Of a stretch of DNA of 64,000 bases, positions 51,242 through 64,000 are shown piece after piece. The DNA is from Dipylidium caninum. Lineage: Eukaryota; Platyhelminthes; Cestoda; Cyclophyllidea; Dipylidiidae. The position numbers were made by a program, and so were the translations under genes. The notes under the pieces are model-generated. The model searched no databases, was not told where the DNA came from, and saw nothing but the letters and a program-made list of their open reading frames with translations. Positions within the stretch are counted from its first letter, which is position 1; every line of letters starts with the position of its first letter. The stretch spans positions 744,001-808,000 of the forward strand of contig QEYB01000466.1 in NCBI GenBank assembly GCA_017562135.1. Reading direction: 5' to 3'.

Positions 51242-54200
51242 TTAGTTAAGAGTTCCACGGCACTGTGGAGCGCCGCATAGGCAGGGTATCTTTTCGTCTT
51301 CATAGGGAAATTTGTAGTCGTAAGTTATTTCCTCCATGACTTGGATATCACGTTTTGAGTATATCACTATCTTCTTGCGTCCCTCCACTGTTATCACCTT
51401 GGCATAGCAGTTTGGCTAGAGGTGAAAAAGAAGGCGACGTAGTCGGAGCAGGTTAAGACAAGCTGAGTGGTGCTTAAATCGCCTTTATGGCTGATAGACT
51501 GTCTGAGTCCAATGGATGACGAGTGATAAGGCCAAGGACAGAGGTACGCCGCAAAGCATGCCAACGCCATACCTGACAGCTGTGGTTGATGAAGCGAGCA
51601 TTATTGCCGTACATTGTAGCGTCAATGACAAATTCGTCGTCAATCCGAAAGAGGTAGGACGATCCAATTCCGCGTTGTTCATACCGCTTTTCGCGGAGTT
51701 CAGCCACACCCTTCCGAATCACATGACCCACGTACTCAATCACCATTTCTTCAGCTGCGATCGGTTCCAGTGCAATGAGACCCCAGTGATGGATAGGAGA
51801 TTTTGCAAAAATCAGCTGCTTCCGTCGAAACTGAGGCAGAATAAGTGGTTTACAATGATAGAGGTAAGAAGGAAAGATCGAGCAGACACAAAGGTCGCTA
51901 AGACTCACCTCTAAGTGGTTAAACTTAAGCAGATCGCCAGTTTCAATGTCCTGAAATTCAGCCAACAGACGCCGTTGCACGGAGCGGACTTCGCGTGCTT
52001 GTGTAACTTTCTTGCGTTTGGCCTCACTTGCCTGCTCAGTCAGCTCGTCGGCGAGAGCGTGTGCGGCATTGATGGCATTTAACTCCACAGTGGCAGGAGC
52101 GAGGGGGAGGGGATAGCGTTGAGAACCGTCTTCAGAGATCATGCTTCGTCCCACACACCAGGATCGGCGAAAACGCTGACTAGAATCCAGTCGATAGTAG
52201 CCTTGTGATCTTGCGCAACCTGAGTGTGGAGTCAACGCGTCATAAACAAGCAATCTTGAGAGGATTCAGCAAAGGTAAGTAGAGAGGTTGAGCCTGAAAA
52301 TGTTTGAAGAGTTCCGATTCCCATATTCTGCCAAAAAAGATTACCACTCACCCGTAGAGTTGATCGGTGGACAAGAGGCAGCAGGACCCAGGTGTAATTC
52401 GATCTCGTCAGTCACTAATTTGCGTTTCCGTTTGAGGCGATTGCCATTATTAGACAAATAGAAAAGCCGACTCTGCTCCAGCGCATAAATATACTCATAG
52501 AGCTTGCGTTTCGGCAAAGATGACGCGGAATTTGGCCTAAACGAGGATAGCAGGGAATCGACATCGCACAACGGTGAATCGGAAACCGACTCACCGTCAG
52601 AGAGGTGATCTGACATTGACGAACAAGGCTCAGAAGCCTCGTGATGTATGGGATTGAATTTTAATCGCTTGTTCTGACAGCTACGCGGGGGCGCATATCG
52701 ACGTTTACGAGAATCCGCGAGGCTATCAAAGTCAACAGGTCCGATTCGACGGCCTTGATGAAGCCTACCATGGGAATCGATGTAGGACTCCACATCGAGA
52801 GGATCGGGCACAAGAGAGGCAGGATGATCAACCCACGCGGTGGTTTTAATCAAATCCAACAGCTTATGGGGATGACGAATATGAGCAGCAGAGAGGATGG
52901 AGGGGAGTAATTGAGCATTCGCTGAGGACCCGCACTCCCGAACCAAGTCATACAATTCGTGGAGCAACTCCACATCTTCGGAGTCAAGGCCGAAGTCGAG
53001 GAATGACACTAAAATCTAAAAATTACAGAATTGCTGTTACATTCAAGTGTAAGGAAGTCTTATTTTAGTTTCCCTAACAACTGCAGAATCTCTACTCTAT
53101 CATTTATGTTTTCTTCTTCGAAAAATCTAGGATTCAGCTGTATCCAATACTGTCGCAAAAGCCTGAGACTGTTTTATTAATTCAGCAGAGATAACCAACG
53201 AAACAAAAAGCAGAAACAAACAAGGCAACATGAAAAATCTTGACAAGGGCATAGGCGACACCCACCATTTCCTCAACTTGGGGCGAACGGGGAGTGAATT
53301 TTGGCAAGGATTGTTGATATGCTGCTTGTTGAGCGCTACGCTGAACGTAAGACTTCTCCACCGGTGTCAACAAGTTGGCCAATTCCCTAGACCCGACAAC
53401 AGCACGTCGTGGTGGTGGTGGCTTTTTATGCTCCTGATCGCGTGGATGGACGGTATTACGACTGACTGATAAACTGCCGGCCGCTCGATTCTGTACGAGA
53501 CCAGTGCTGGAACGATGTACGATGAGGGGCTCCATCGTCCCGGCCAGTCGTGAGGGCACACATTGACTCATTGAGCGTTGAACCGGCGTGGAAACAGGGG
53601 CGGCATTCCCCTCCGTCGAGAGCAAGACCGAGGCCCGACGACGCGCAATACGCTTCGACGTTCGATAGATTATCGTACCACCGGGGGGCGGAATGTGGAA
53701 GTAATTATGATCACTGAGCAAGGTTTCCGGCCACTGGTAAGCCCCCACAACGGTCTGAAATACGAGACAAAAGCAAGCATAAACGGTGGCGCATACAAAA
53801 GGAGAGTATCCAACCCATTGTGAGAAAGTAAGGAAGACCTAAGGGATGCGACTCACTTCCGCGACTTCACAGGAGTCGGAAGAGTCACCCTCCATTTCAG
53901 TAGAAAAAACGGAGGATACTGGAGGCCTGCTGTTCTCTATCCATTCCATTTGGGTCTTGGAAGGTGAGACTAGCTTTGATGCAAACGCCTCATCGTTGCC
54001 TTCTGGTACGACACCCTGGTAAACAAACCAATGGACAGTGTGGATGAAGTCAGGAGTATTTGCCGAGAGCCCAAAAGACAAGAAGATGGGAAAAAATGTA
54101 CGTTAACCTACTTGTCGGGTGTCCGAGAAGGGGGAACTTTTCGAGTCCGATCTCCACAACGGCATGTCACCGTCCGCATCCCATTTGCCAGTGCCAACAG

Positions 54201-57200
54201 CATTCTTAGACTTGTTGTTACTAGCACCTTTCACACTTTTGCCCCGATGAAACGCCATATTCTGCTTGCGTCGGGAAGTTGGAGCCAACGATGGTCGATA
54301 TCTGTCATAGACTTCATCATCATCGTCACTGTCGTCCTCGCCCTCCTCCTCTTCAAAATTATTTTCAGATGAGACTGAGTCTCCAGACGAGAGGGTAAAT
54401 TGCGGTCGATTTTGTCGCTGAATCCATTAAAAAATACTCAATTTAGCATAACAATAATATGCACCACTACGAACGACTTCACGCTATCTTTGCGAGTTAG
54501 TAAAGCACTTATGAAAATCTATTCTCAATGCCCAGTCTCGTGTGCGCCCATATCGGGATCAACTAAACTCTCGACTTCGAAATTAGAATGTTCGGAGGGT
54601 TAATGGGTGCAATCTAGTCAATTTGCCCTCTAGATGAGACTATGAGGAATGAAGTAGAGCGTCCCAGTAAAATTATGGTGGGCTAGTTTAGACAAAAATA
54701 CGCATATCTTTCTCATTTCCATGAAACATTAAAGCATTGGTGCTTTTGCGCACTCAATAAGTAATCATAGACAATAAATGGTGAACAAATTATACAATGT
54801 AACCTGTTTTTGCAGACGAGTACGCTCTGTTTGAGGAGTCCAGTCAGAGTCGCTGGAGAATGCGTCGTTTACGCCAAAGCGTCGACGAATGCGTGGGGAA
54901 GACCGATTACATTTCAATGACGTTTTTATGGGGCTCTTCTTTGCATTCTCCACCCCTTGAGAATCATCCTCTTCCTCGTTATCGACATCCATTCTTTCCT
55001 CCGCATTCTCATCTGAAGTGGACTCTTCCTTCAACTTCTCTCGCGGCCTGGGCTGTAAGGTGGTGTGTGAGACGAAATAAGCTCGGTGAGTAGATGCGAA
55101 CTTGAGAAAGACTTTTGGGCAAGGCAAAGCTTCACAAAATCAAAGAGGGAGATGTTTAGAATAGAATAGGGACAACGAGAATTGATTATAAAAACTCCCC
55201 TAAACTTCACAGACACGGTATTACCTCTTCTCTTTTTATTCTGCGATCAAAATGAGATAGAAAGAAAATACTCAAAAAAGGCTTTGGTGTTAAACTACAA
55301 GAGGAGTGAGTAGCGACCAAATAAAAGAGATCAAGTTCATCCAGGCAAGATGTTTACCAAGCCACAGATCGGAGACAGGCGATAATAAAAGTGGAATGGG
55401 CGAACATAGAACATGTTCGTCCCCCTCCATCCCCCCTTATTCTATTGTTTAGAAAGAATACCCAGGTGGGAAAATACAGCCCCATCCAAGTCCCAGTGAG
55501 TAGGCATACAAAATTAATGTAGGGGGAGTTCACATGGTTCCATCGAATGGATAATAAATTGTCTACTTACTAAATTTCCGTTAGACCACCTAGACGGTTG
55601 GATGGATTTAGGCGTCGCGTTATGGGATGACTTCTGATCAAATTTGTTGGTCTTGCATTTACCCGCCTTTCGAAGGTGGCTGAGCCTTCGCTGTTGAAGT
55701 CGCACCTCTAAAGTATCGTTTTCAACCTTTTATAGGAAAGAAGAAATTTAATCAGATTAGCAAAGCTACTTTTGGAGGCCAAAAAATCAGAGAAATCTTA
55801 CATCGGTGCTGAAAGAACTCAAAGTAGCAGATGACGTCTCAATGCATTTCGAAGTCGGTTTGGGTGAAGTAGTCTCAAGCATCGGCTCGACAACCGATGA
55901 GGGCACGGGGGAAGGAGGGTGAAGATTAACAACAGTAGAGGTCACCGGGGACGAAAAAGTCGACTTCGAAGTGCACCCTTCAGTAGAAGTCCCATCAACA
56001 GATTGTTCCTTCTGGTTGTCTTCAGAGTACTGCCTTGAGCTATCAGCAGCACTGGGACTGGAAGTAGAGGAGCTGAAAAACAATTTAGCGTTATAAAATA
56101 GTGCCGAAAACCGGTGGGTTCTTTGTCTTCTCAAGAGTCGAATATAAGAAAAACAAAAGCTGATACGTTCAGCTTTTATAACAATCGTGTGCAAGGCAAA
56201 GTCGTTTTGACCTACCGAGAGATAATTGGAAACTAAGGAGCAAAAACTTCTTTCACAGTCATAATTAGGGGATCCGTAAGGGTATATTAACAAGGCGGGG
56301 CAAGATAAACGAACCTATCATTGAAAACTTCATCTACTCGTAGACATTGTTTGGTGGTAACAGGTTTTACATTTGGCGAGCGCGAAACCACTTGATTTTG
56401 CAGTTGTCGCGCCTTCGAGGAGGATGACAAAGCCGATGACGAAGAAGAGGACGGACTACGTTCAGATGGCAAGATGATATCTCGTCGGTTCTCACCAGCA
56501 AATCTATCGGTCCGGGGTACATAACCTTCAGTACGCCTGGTAGAAGTAGAAATATGTTTTGGATCGGCAGATGAGCGATGGCCTAAAATGGGAGAAGCTA
56601 AGGTTATACTAAGCCATAATTGAACCGATGATTCTTTTGGACGCGACTAAACATGCCTCTAGAGGACTGCTTCGATGGACCCTCGGTATCGCGAATCAGC
56701 CGTTGTTTATCAACAGATTTATACATCGCGCACTTGGATGGAGAAGCAACCGTGGGCTCAGTAGAATCAGATCGAGCAGATGAAGTAGCTCGAGACGTTG
56801 AGGAAGATGAAGACGTCACCATGTGCCTAGATTTCCACTTCCTTCTCCTTTCAACATCACGTCTTTCTAGCCTTCGCCGAGAAATAGATTTTGAAGTACT
56901 TCTATTATGACGGCGATGGGGTGAGTAAAACCGCCTGGGGGGAGAAATGGGTTTTGGTTTGCGTTTGATTTTGGGCAAAGCGGTGCGAAGACCGCTGAAA
57001 ATACCCAAGCCACCGGGATTTGAGGTAGAGGGAAATGCATCCGACCTGCGATTGAAACTATTGGCATCAACTGTTTTCGCGTGGGCCGAGGGTAACTGAT
57101 AGGTCAAATCGGTGCGTGACTTCGATAAACGCTCCCGTGTAGAAGCATCCCTGGCAAAGTCGCGCTAAAACCCAAATTATCACGACTCAAGAAGACATTA

Positions 57201-59021
57201 TGAGTGAACTTCCCACTAAAATCGGAGAGGCAAACAATTTGGAAAATTCCAATTTATGATACTGGAACACTAAGGGAACACACGTTGAGAGGAAAAAGAG
57301 GTAGTCATTGAGGTTTTTAAACCGCGAAAATGTGGTGAATAGGGGATTTTTAATGATAAAACTAAAAACGGAGTGATGTGTCTCCTGAGTAATAACAGTT
57401 TTTAGCCCTCCATAGCGGCATTTGTAATCGATAAAACAAAATCATAATACACAGTTCGAACATATAACCGAATTTCTCTTCTATCTTAACTAGGCAAGAA
57501 CGTCGACAGAAAAAGGAGTTGCCTACCGACTGTTCGGACTCCCACCAGCTGTCAAAAGTGCGAAATGCGTATCCCTCGATCAGACGACGCTCAAGATCTT
57601 TTCTAATAATGTCTCGCAATTCCTCGACAAATTGTAAAGATGTCTCTGCCGCCAGCATAGTTACGTCGGAGTAATTAATTGTGAATTTCGGCGAATTTTG
57701 AAGTAAAGGCTGTTTATTCGGTTGAACATCCACTTTTTCAGGCTTGAAGTCTTCATCTAAGGGAGTAGGTAACAATGTCCTGCGACCGGCAACGGGGTTT
57801 TGGCGTGATTGCGGCTCGTTTTTTAAGCTAGAAGAATGTGATATCACAAGTGGTGGCGCCGGAATCGGCATCAGCGGACTTTGGAGAAGCGGTGCTTGTT
57901 TTGACTTTTCAGAGAACGTGTCACATAGGAGGGGAGATTTTGATTGCTTTAAATCGACGTCGTATTTGGACTCATTCAAAGAAAAAGGAGAGCCAGAGGC
58001 AGTGGAATGCAACAGTTTCTGTATTCGGACATCCAAAGGGTCCTCTTTGGGAACCGGAATTCCGTTAATAGACTGTGACGCTATTGTACTTTCATTGAGC
58101 GAGGAATGGTAGCGGGATTGTGAAAGAGGATTGGAAAGTTTGGGTACGTACTTTTGAGAGTCGGTGATTAAGTTAGTTTGTAAATGTATCCCTGAAGGGG
58201 AATTATACCGGTGGGAACCGTAGTTTCCATGGTTTGTTGAATTAAGAATAAGAGAATCATAGTCCGCCGAGGAAAGTTGATGCAATTCCCGTTTGACAAC
58301 TTCTTCAGACTTTTCAGCCGGCACGACAGAACTACGCGCGTTGTGGGACTTATCTGTCTGACACTTTGGAATTAAATCCCGAGACATCTCACTCTCTAAG
58401 TAACTAAGCAATGCATATCTCTTTTTCCCTAAAAGTACAACATCAAAATAGACAAACGTTACCAAATGTATCGAGTTCGACTTTCATGATATTACCCATT
58501 TTGGAGGTGTTGTTTAATTTTTCAACACACAGTTTGGCACTTTTGGTTGACTGAAAAACCACCTTGCCAACCCCCATGTGTTTAAGTGATTGGGGATGAA
58601 AGTAAACTTTTGCAATCTCGATGGTACCAAATTCTCTGCACATTTGCTCGAGGTTCTTGATACTGATATTGTCATTCAAGTTCGAAAAAGTAACTTCTTT
58701 TTCCGGACACGGGCCTATGAAGTACGCATCGAACTGAGGAGCTAGATATACCGCTAAATGGCAAAATAAATTACCTTGAAGTTTGGTATAGGAAGATCTG
58801 AATTAAACTTCCTACAGAACACCCGCAACTGAGGCGATATGCGAGGATCGACAACCGGTGTGGGACTAGGACAGGAATACTGTAAACGTGAGCAAAAAAA
58901 CGACACTTACCCCAACGACAACACCATCTATTCTATACAATTTCGACTTGCAAGATGGATCCAGGACAGGATCGCGCAACAACTTTGCGGCATGAAATCG
59001 CGGGCGATTGGTGTCCCCCAT
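51242..59021 (-). CDS. SETD1: SET1-type histone H3 lysine-4 methyltransferase (COMPASS)
   Basis: Sixteen exons: 59021-58911, 58879-58775, 58733-58463, 58428-57527, 57164-about 56648, 56582-56315, 56072-55802, 55726-55571, 55052-54804, 54417-54112, 54015-53857, 53754-53266, 53015-52352, 52219-51909, 51830-51573 and 51415-51242. Phases match throughout except that the exon 5 donor (GTCGCG) is weak. The product is about 1,736 residues, the usual size for SETD1. Order of parts: N-terminal block ([21 protein letters not shown]), RRM ([28 protein letters not shown]), long Ser/Arg-rich disordered middle, and N-SET domain ([26 protein letters not shown]). The SET domain has [44 protein letters not shown] and PNCYAKVI. 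Post-SET is [17 protein letters not shown]. It trimethylates H3K4 at active promoters in a complex with WDR5, RBBP5, ASH2L and DPY30. Confidence 0.96.
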
Positions 59022-61063
59022 CACAGTACTAAGAGAAATAAACACACTTAGCCAACGAAAGGCCGCTGAAAGGAGACAGACAGAATGTACGATTTCGAAG
59101 CAAAAGTTGACTATATGCACAGAAAAACGATGCTCTAAGCTCTGTAGAAAAATCATGTAGCACGAGCAATAGAGATAGTAGAAAATGCATAAATACCTAG
59201 TGATTTAATTTCGCATAACAATGTCAGGAAGGCTAAATGTGCCAAAATAATCGTTCAAACTGTCTTTGAACAGCCCACGCTCATTAAAATTCTGATATAC
59301 AAACAAACAAATGCTACGTCTAACCATTAAAACAGACCCAATATTCCTTACACTTAACTATAATTTTAATCTGAGTAACGCAGAGTAATAAACGTAGTCT
59401 TTAATGTTGCGGGATAGGAATGCATTCAGGTAAAATGCAGTCGATTAATGGAAATTTTGTCCGCTTTAATTACCAATGACCGATAACTAGTGGAACGGGA
59501 AATGATACCGCATCTTTCGCTATGTTGCTCATTGTCACTCTTGGATATACGTGAAATGTTTTGCCCACGAATGTATAACAGTAAATTTCGATCAATACTA
59601 ATTTAGGTTTGTCCTAACCAAAGTTACGTTTCATTACAGACTTACGACCATTGTATTTCATCCGGCACGAAATCCTTTTAATTCCAACGAAGTGTTTCAT
59701 TATTGGAGAGCTAGGTGACGAATAAAGCACGTACATTAACGTGATCACCGTTCGACATTTTAGATTGTTAACGTCAGCCTTTAATGCATATATAAAACCT
59801 TTCTTTCACACATTTTAAGTGGCACGATTGGTGTAAATACACTTTCAATTGCCATACTTGATTTATTAAAAATACATGGCTGAGTCAATCCTACTTCAAT
59901 ATCAGATATTTGCCTCTACCCTGTCAATCGGTATAGCTAAAACTTACTGGGTTCATAGTGCCCTCTTGCATAACTAAGTCCATTCACATCTTGTAAGAGG
60001 GAATCTTACTGATGCTAGCTCCGCTTCGTTCCATGAGTTGGTGATGCGAATGACCTAATTGTATCGAAAATGGTTGACCGAGAAATGGCTGTGTTATTAC
60101 GGAAATATATATTAATAGTAGAGTGCCCTTTTGTTCCTGTTATTGAATTAATAGCGACTATAAGATTAATGTGGTGTTTCTGCGAAAGGCTCTCAGGAAC
60201 ATTAACCGAAACAAGTAGTGTGGATGCGCCCACGTCCACAACGAGATGATATGGTAAGGCGCTGATAGGTTAAAGAAATAACAATGAAAGCGACTATGAG
60301 TGAGAGAGTTATGCCAATTTGGCCACATGATATTTTTCGTTTTGAGCATTTAGAAGGACAAAATAATCACATCAAGGCGTACCACTATTCAATCTAGTAG
60401 TCAAATGCAGATAATTAAATGTGATCTGATTAACCCTCAGATTCTCCATTATACTTAAATAAAACTAACTTGCGCATTATAGGATAACGATCGCGCTTAA
60501 AAAACAGACTGACATATTTGGAAACGCTATGTAAAAACTGTGAGTCGCAGTCGCTATTGGCCGAGTGAAGAAGGAATAAATTAATGTTTTTGGTCTTATT
60601 CGATGAATAAATCCCCAAGTAGTTTTGGTGTGCACTGCATCGTTGACGTTTTAGCCTAGCGCAGTGTCTTACGTTGTAATTGCTTTTCGTGAAGAAATAT
60701 TTGATTTTTGATGGTAACTAGTGTAGTTCGGTGTTTTGGCTGTTTTTGTTTTCTTCATTTTGATTGAATCTGGCTCATCACTTTTTGATGTCACGGTATC
60801 ACTTGCAACTTACACTTTATTGAACATGGCTTTTATGCATTATCCTATAATCGCTGTAAAAAATATTCAATTCCTAAACCGTTAGATTGATAATTGTCGG
60901 TTTCTTGATAATCATTTCGAATAAGCTGTAAGGAATGCGTTTGGGTCTTACATCACTTGTTTTTACTGTATCTTAAATGGTTCGCTTGCATGTTAATTCT
61001 AGTTATGTTGTCATTCTTGGTCACTTAGGAACAGTTTTAACAACTTGTAATTCTCTTTTAGAC
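59022..61063. other. Divergent intergenic region between SETD1 and LARS1
   Basis: About 2 kb, AT-rich, no supported exon. It must hold the promoters of both genes; no specific element is recognised. Confidence 0.55.
61044..61063 (+). promoter_or_regulatory. 3' splice acceptor directly before the LARS1 start codon
   Basis: A pyrimidine tract and AG (TTGTAATTCTCTTTTAG) end two bases before the ATG. It is either the end of a 5' UTR intron or a spliced-leader trans-splice site. Confidence 0.45.
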
Positions 61064-64000
61064 ATGGCACCAAAGTGTACAAACAAACTCTCAGAATTGC
61101 GTGCTATCGAAAATTGTATTCAAAATTTGTGGGATGAGGAACATCTATTTGAAGTTGATGCCTCTCCAGATGAACACACACCAAAGTATTTTATAACCTT
61201 TCCTTACCCCTACATGAACGGACGTCTCCATCTTGGTCATGCTTTTTCGATCACAAAAGCTGAGTTCGCTGCCGGATTTCAAGCCTTGAAGGGAAAGATC
61301 GTTCTTTGGCCTATGGGCTTTCATTGTACTGGCACGCCTATCAAGGCGTCTGCAGACAAACTAGCTCGTGAGTTGGAACTCTATGGTTGTCCTCCTACCT
61401 TTCCAATGTCTGATAGTGAGGCTACTAAGCCCGATGTGCCTAAATCTGAGGTAGTTGACAAATCAAAGAGTAAAAAGAGCAAAGCTGTTGCCAAGACTGG
61501 AGGTATGAAACATCAATGGGAAATCATGAAATCAATGGGAATCCCGGAGTCGGAAATTCCGAAGTTCGCTGATCCTGACTATTGGCTTGAATACTTTCCT
61601 CTCTGGTGTATTTTCGATCTTCGGCGTCTGGGCCTTAAAGTAAGTACTAGGAATAAGAGAAATCAGTGTTCTTTTTCAGACTGATTGGCGGCGTTCGTTC
61701 ATCACTACTGATGCTAACCCTTACTACGACTCGATGGTTCGTTGGCAGTTTCTGCACTTGAAAAAGCACAACAAAGTTGCTTATGGTAAACGCTACACGA
61801 TATTCTCGCCCAAAGATAATCAACCCTGCATGGATCACGAACGAACGCTCGGTGAAGTATGTTTATTAATAGTATTGGTTTAACTTTTTATATATCCTTT
61901 AATTTTGCAAGTAACTTTATGCTTAGGGCGTTTGTCCCATGGAGTATACGGTAGTGAAGCTGGAAATTGTTTCGAAGCTGCCAGACAAAATTGCGTAAGT
62001 ATTTCAACTACCTTAGAGTGGTAAAGTGTTACAAAATATCAACTTTGTTTTTGTGCTTCTCTGTAGAAAAGTTGCAGAGAAGGGAGAGAAAGTTTATTTA
62101 ATGGGGGCAACTATGCGTCCTGAAACAGTCTATGGCCAAACTAATTGTTGGCTGCATCCTGCCATTGAATATGAAGTCGTTCGTTCAAAGAGATTTTCCT
62201 GTCTCTTTATTCTTACTCATCGAGCTGCCCTCAATATGGCTTACCAGGTAGACCTATATTTTCTTTTACCCGACGTCTCTGTAGTTCGCGAATTTCCCAC
62301 AGCCTCACCAAATAACCCCTTCCCGCCATGTTTCTTTATTAATTCCAGGCATAAGATTCATTTGTGTATGTAATCTCGGGTCACTTATCTTGGTAACTGG
62401 TAATGAAAGGTGATGTGTTCTGTTTCTCAGGATCTTCTGGATCCCGAACATCCGGGCGAAGTTCAGGTGGTCGCTAAATTGACCGGTGAGGAACTCTATG
62501 GTCTTCGTTTAAAGGCGCCGTTGAGTGCTTATAAAAACGGGGTCTACACTCTCCCAATGCTTTCGATCTCCTCGACTAAGGGAACTGGCGTAGTGATCAG
62601 CGTGCCCAGTGACTCGCCCGATGATTTCGCTGCTCTCCGTGATCTCAAAAACAAAAAGGTTTGTATTTCACTTTCACTCTTCCATTGTTTCCCCTGGTTT
62701 TATAATTCATCAATTCTCTTAAAATCCTTAATGGCAGCAGTTAGTACTAACTCCTATGTTACAAACAACCCACTCAAAACCTGAATTGTTTGGCTTTTGA
62801 TTTTGTTCAACTTCTTAGGCTTTCCGTGAGAAGTACGGAATAACGGATGAAATGGTTCTTCCTTTCGACCCAGTGGAGATAATCGAAACTCCGGTGCTAG
62901 GGAAGATGCCAGCATCCAAGGTGGTGGACGAAATGAAAATTACAAGTCAAAACGATCGCGACAAACTGCAGGAAGCCAAAGAAAGAGTTTACAAGCTCGG
63001 GTTCTACGACGGTGTCTTACTTGTTGGAAAATATGTCGGCAAAAAAATACAGAATGTCAAGAAAATGATTCAAAGGGAGCTTCTCGAGGCTGTGAGAATC
63101 CTTGTGTGATTTGCATGTCTTTTTTGTTAATGCCAATTTATGCACTCTTTACGATTTATTAAGCAGCCCTCTCCTATGTTCTGTCTAAATTATGGACTCT
63201 TAGTTAATCTAGACTTCTTTTTTTGTACAGGACGAGGCCGTGATCTACTATGAACCGGAAAAACCAGTTGTGACGCGCAGTGGTGATGATGCTGTAGTCG
63301 CACTCTGCAATCAATGGTACCTTGATTATGGTAACGAAGAATGGAAGATGCAAACTCGCAAAGCTCTTACTATGGTCAACATGGCTGATGAGGTATGTTC
63401 TACCTAAACACCCCTAATTATTCGATGTCTTTGAGTTTAAGTGATGCTATTTTCATTCCCCATGTAGTAAACTACTCCTGTGTTCAAAATGAATTTATTT
63501 TCAGGCTCGCCATAATATTGATGCCACATTGGACTGGCTGCAAGAGCATGCCTGCTCCCGCACCTACGGTTTGGGCACACGGTTGCCGTGGGACGACAGT
63601 TGGCTGATAGAATCACTCTCTGATTCGACTATCTATATGGCCTACCAGACCATTGCCCATCTACTCCATGGTGGAAGCATCGATGGATCTTCTTGTGGCC
63701 CACTCAAAATATAGTGCGTCTAGCCTTTCTAATCTGTCCTTACTTGCCATTCTCCTCTTACGATCTTCTGTCCTATCAGTCCGGAGCATATGACTCCCGG
63801 TGTGTGGGAGTACATTTTTTTGGGCAAAGGTGACCCCGCGAAACTCGCGGCTGAACGCTACACCTCCGTCACCGTAGCCTCATTGCACCGACTGCGTCGT
63901 GAATTTCTCTACTGGTACCCTGTGGATTTGCATGCCAGTGGTAAGGACTTATTGCCTAATCACCTCACCTACTACCTCTACAATCATGTCTCAATGTGGC
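61064..64000 (+). CDS. LARS1: Cytosolic leucyl-tRNA synthetase, N-terminal half (cut by window edge)
   Basis: Nine exons join in phase: 61064-61639, 61680-61856, 61927-61994, 62067-62247, 62431-62658, 62819-63091, 63231-63392, 63505-63713 and 63780-64000 (continues past the edge). This class I synthetase charges tRNA-Leu in the cytoplasm. The HIGH signature is HLGH (56-59) in [16 protein letters not shown]. Other conserved blocks are [59 protein letters not shown] (editing domain), [30 protein letters not shown] and [14 protein letters not shown]. It matches the archaeal/eukaryotic cytosolic form, not the mitochondrial one. KMSKS and the C-terminal domain lie beyond the window. Confidence 0.97.

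Overview
This is a nuclear genome segment from an animal. Genes are split by mostly short GT-AG introns, the code is standard, and the proteins are animal housekeeping proteins (SETD1, SPRTN, OSGEP, MRGBP, cytosolic leucyl-tRNA synthetase, an exostosin-like heparan sulfate polymerase) plus divergent receptors and immunoglobulin-like membrane proteins. The short introns, compact spacing and strong divergence of the surface proteins suggest an invertebrate, most likely a parasitic flatworm. That taxonomic call is inference, not something the sequence proves.

Left part (1 to about 33 kb, GC-rich in its coding parts). First come the last exons of a Ser/Pro-rich + strand gene, further + strand exons of unknown product, and a small minus-strand Ig-like membrane protein (2783-5550). 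A divergent seven-helix receptor follows (7362-8532), converging on unidentified minus-strand exons (8521-9228). After a gene-poor stretch there is a Cys-rich + strand gene (12479-13757), then an EXTL3-like glycosyltransferase (18738-25156). That gene converges on a large minus-strand membrane protein with nine consecutive Ig-like exons (25377-33061).

Right part (33-64 kb, more AT-rich). It holds a small PDZ protein (34003-34709), a Gln/Lys-rich ORF (36451-37104), the closely spaced + strand pair MRGBP and OSGEP (41194-44377), and minus-strand SPRTN (45281-46760). Next are a minus-strand zinc-finger-like gene (48061-50143), the complete 16-exon SETD1 gene (51242-59021, minus), and the first nine exons of LARS1, cut by the right edge.

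The recognised genes serve separate jobs: H3K4 methylation (SETD1), histone acetylation (MRGBP), DNA-protein crosslink repair (SPRTN), tRNA t6A modification (OSGEP), leucine charging (LARS1) and heparan sulfate synthesis (EXTL3-like). No operon-like functional grouping is evident.

Two things stand out. One is the nine-unit Ig-like receptor, in which every Ig exon starts and ends in phase 1. The other is a set of single-base reading-frame breaks that fall only in the left half (receptor, Cys-rich gene, EXTL3-like gene, three Ig exons). Nearly all exons of the right-half genes join in frame. These breaks may be assembly indels or real decay; the sequence alone cannot decide.
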